A DNA stretch of 64,000 nt, from positions 1,860,001 through 1,924,000 of the forward strand of contig OZ345370.1 of the NCBI GenBank assembly GCA_977006965.1, read 5' to 3'. The position numbers and the translations under genes were made by a program. Source of the stretch: Phymatolithon calcareum. Its lineage: Eukaryota > Rhodophyta > Florideophyceae > Hapalidiales. This document shows positions 63,717-64,000 of this stretch, in pieces (position 1 is the stretch's first letter; every line of letters starts with the position of its first letter). The notes beneath the pieces were generated by a model, which was not told the origin of the DNA, made no database searches, and worked only from the letters and a program-made list of their open reading frames with translations.

Positions 63717-64000
63717 ATGTCACCTCAGATTTTCGATGAACTACCGGTTATAGACCTGGATTTGCTGCACTGCAGAAGCCACTGTTCGTTTCACCCACCG
63801 AATCGTGCTGGAACGAACCAATCCACGAAAACCGGCAAAATTCGGAGTCCCACTCGATTGCTTTCTACAGCGATGGCCCCCAGGAGGATGACAGCAGAGC
63901 AGGTGGCGGCCACTAACGTTCTCAGAGACATGTTTGTCAAGGGCACCCTCACGGGTGAGGAAAAATCGGCTAATGTCCGAAAGGAAAACATTTCCACATT
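63717..64000 (+). CDS. hypothetical protein, N-terminus, runs off right edge
   Basis: From the ATG at 63717 the frame stays open for 94 codons to the window end. A second in-frame ATG at 63873 begins MAPRRMTAEQVAATNVLRDM, which reads like a better protein start. KGTLTGEEKSANVRKEN follows, helical and charged. No family is recognised. The longer N-terminus (MSPQIFDELPVIDLDLL) may be 5' UTR. Confidence 0.5.
   Translation, partial: MSPQIFDELPVIDLDLLHCRSHCSFHPPNRAGTNQSTKTGKIRSPTRLLSTAMAPRRMTAEQVAATNVLRDMFVKGTLTGEEKSANVRKENIST

Overview
The window is nuclear DNA of a eukaryote. Two genes carry short spliceosomal introns (97 and 78 bp) with clean GT...AG ends, one with a near-perfect TACTAAC branch site. 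Host genes are recognisably eukaryotic: an RRP12-like protein, a Sec24-like COPII subunit, phosphomannomutase, a RAD51 paralogue, and a fragment of splicing factor SF3B3. A small protein at 2637-2921 has a presequence of the type seen on plastid proteins of red algae. Few introns, small gene islands and wide repeat-filled gaps would fit a florideophyte-like red alga (Chondrus has been described this way), but that assignment is inference.

Layout. 1-1436 (-): RRP12-like gene running off the left edge. 1.6-1.95 kb: three large hairpins. 2.6-2.9 kb (-): small plastid-type protein. 3.4-4.2 kb: LINE remnant. 4.66-6.69 kb (-): one Tudor-like reading frame cut by exactly three in-frame stops. 6.9-13.7 kb: repeats, a foldback MITE (9.38-9.61 kb) and a LINE copy with a perfect 14-bp target duplication (9.88-11.14 kb). 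13.8-15.65 kb: an old LINE fragment split by a younger, poly(A)-tailed LINE whose RNase H domain contains a Tudor-like insertion. 15.7-20.6 kb: nothing recognisable. 20.69-23.26 kb (+): an intact 854-codon Fanzor (eukaryotic TnpB-like, RNA-guided nuclease family), the most interesting gene here. 24.1-26.3 kb (-): Sec24-like gene. 26.7-31 kb: LINE remnants and a tandem array of palindromic 113-117 bp units. 31.97-35.3 kb: a compact host island with phosphomannomutase (-) and an anchored ROK sugar kinase (+) sharing a 297-bp divergent promoter, then a RAD51 paralogue (-) lacking the Walker A lysine. 36-40.4 kb: more LINE pieces. 42.6-45.0 kb (+): C-terminal half of an NB-ARC/WD40 protein. 47.2-48.5 kb: frameshifted Tc1/mariner element. 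48.7-49.1 kb: NB-ARC fragment. 49.13-61.63 kb: SF3B3 fragment interrupted by an 11.5-kb tandem Ty3/gypsy chromovirus dimer (LTR-internal-LTR-internal-LTR, exact 5473-bp period, 5-bp target duplication). 61.7-63.7 kb: LINE scrap and foldback elements. 63717-64000 (+): an open frame leaving the right edge.

Recurring theme: many element-derived frames are otherwise intact but carry isolated in-frame stops. Several are explained by C-to-T (or G-to-A) transitions (CGA to TGA, TGG to TGA or TAG), which points to deamination-type decay rather than a changed genetic code, because the intact genes end in all three standard stops. Tudor-like segments occur in two unrelated contexts here: the 4.66-6.69 kb frame and the LINE RNase H.
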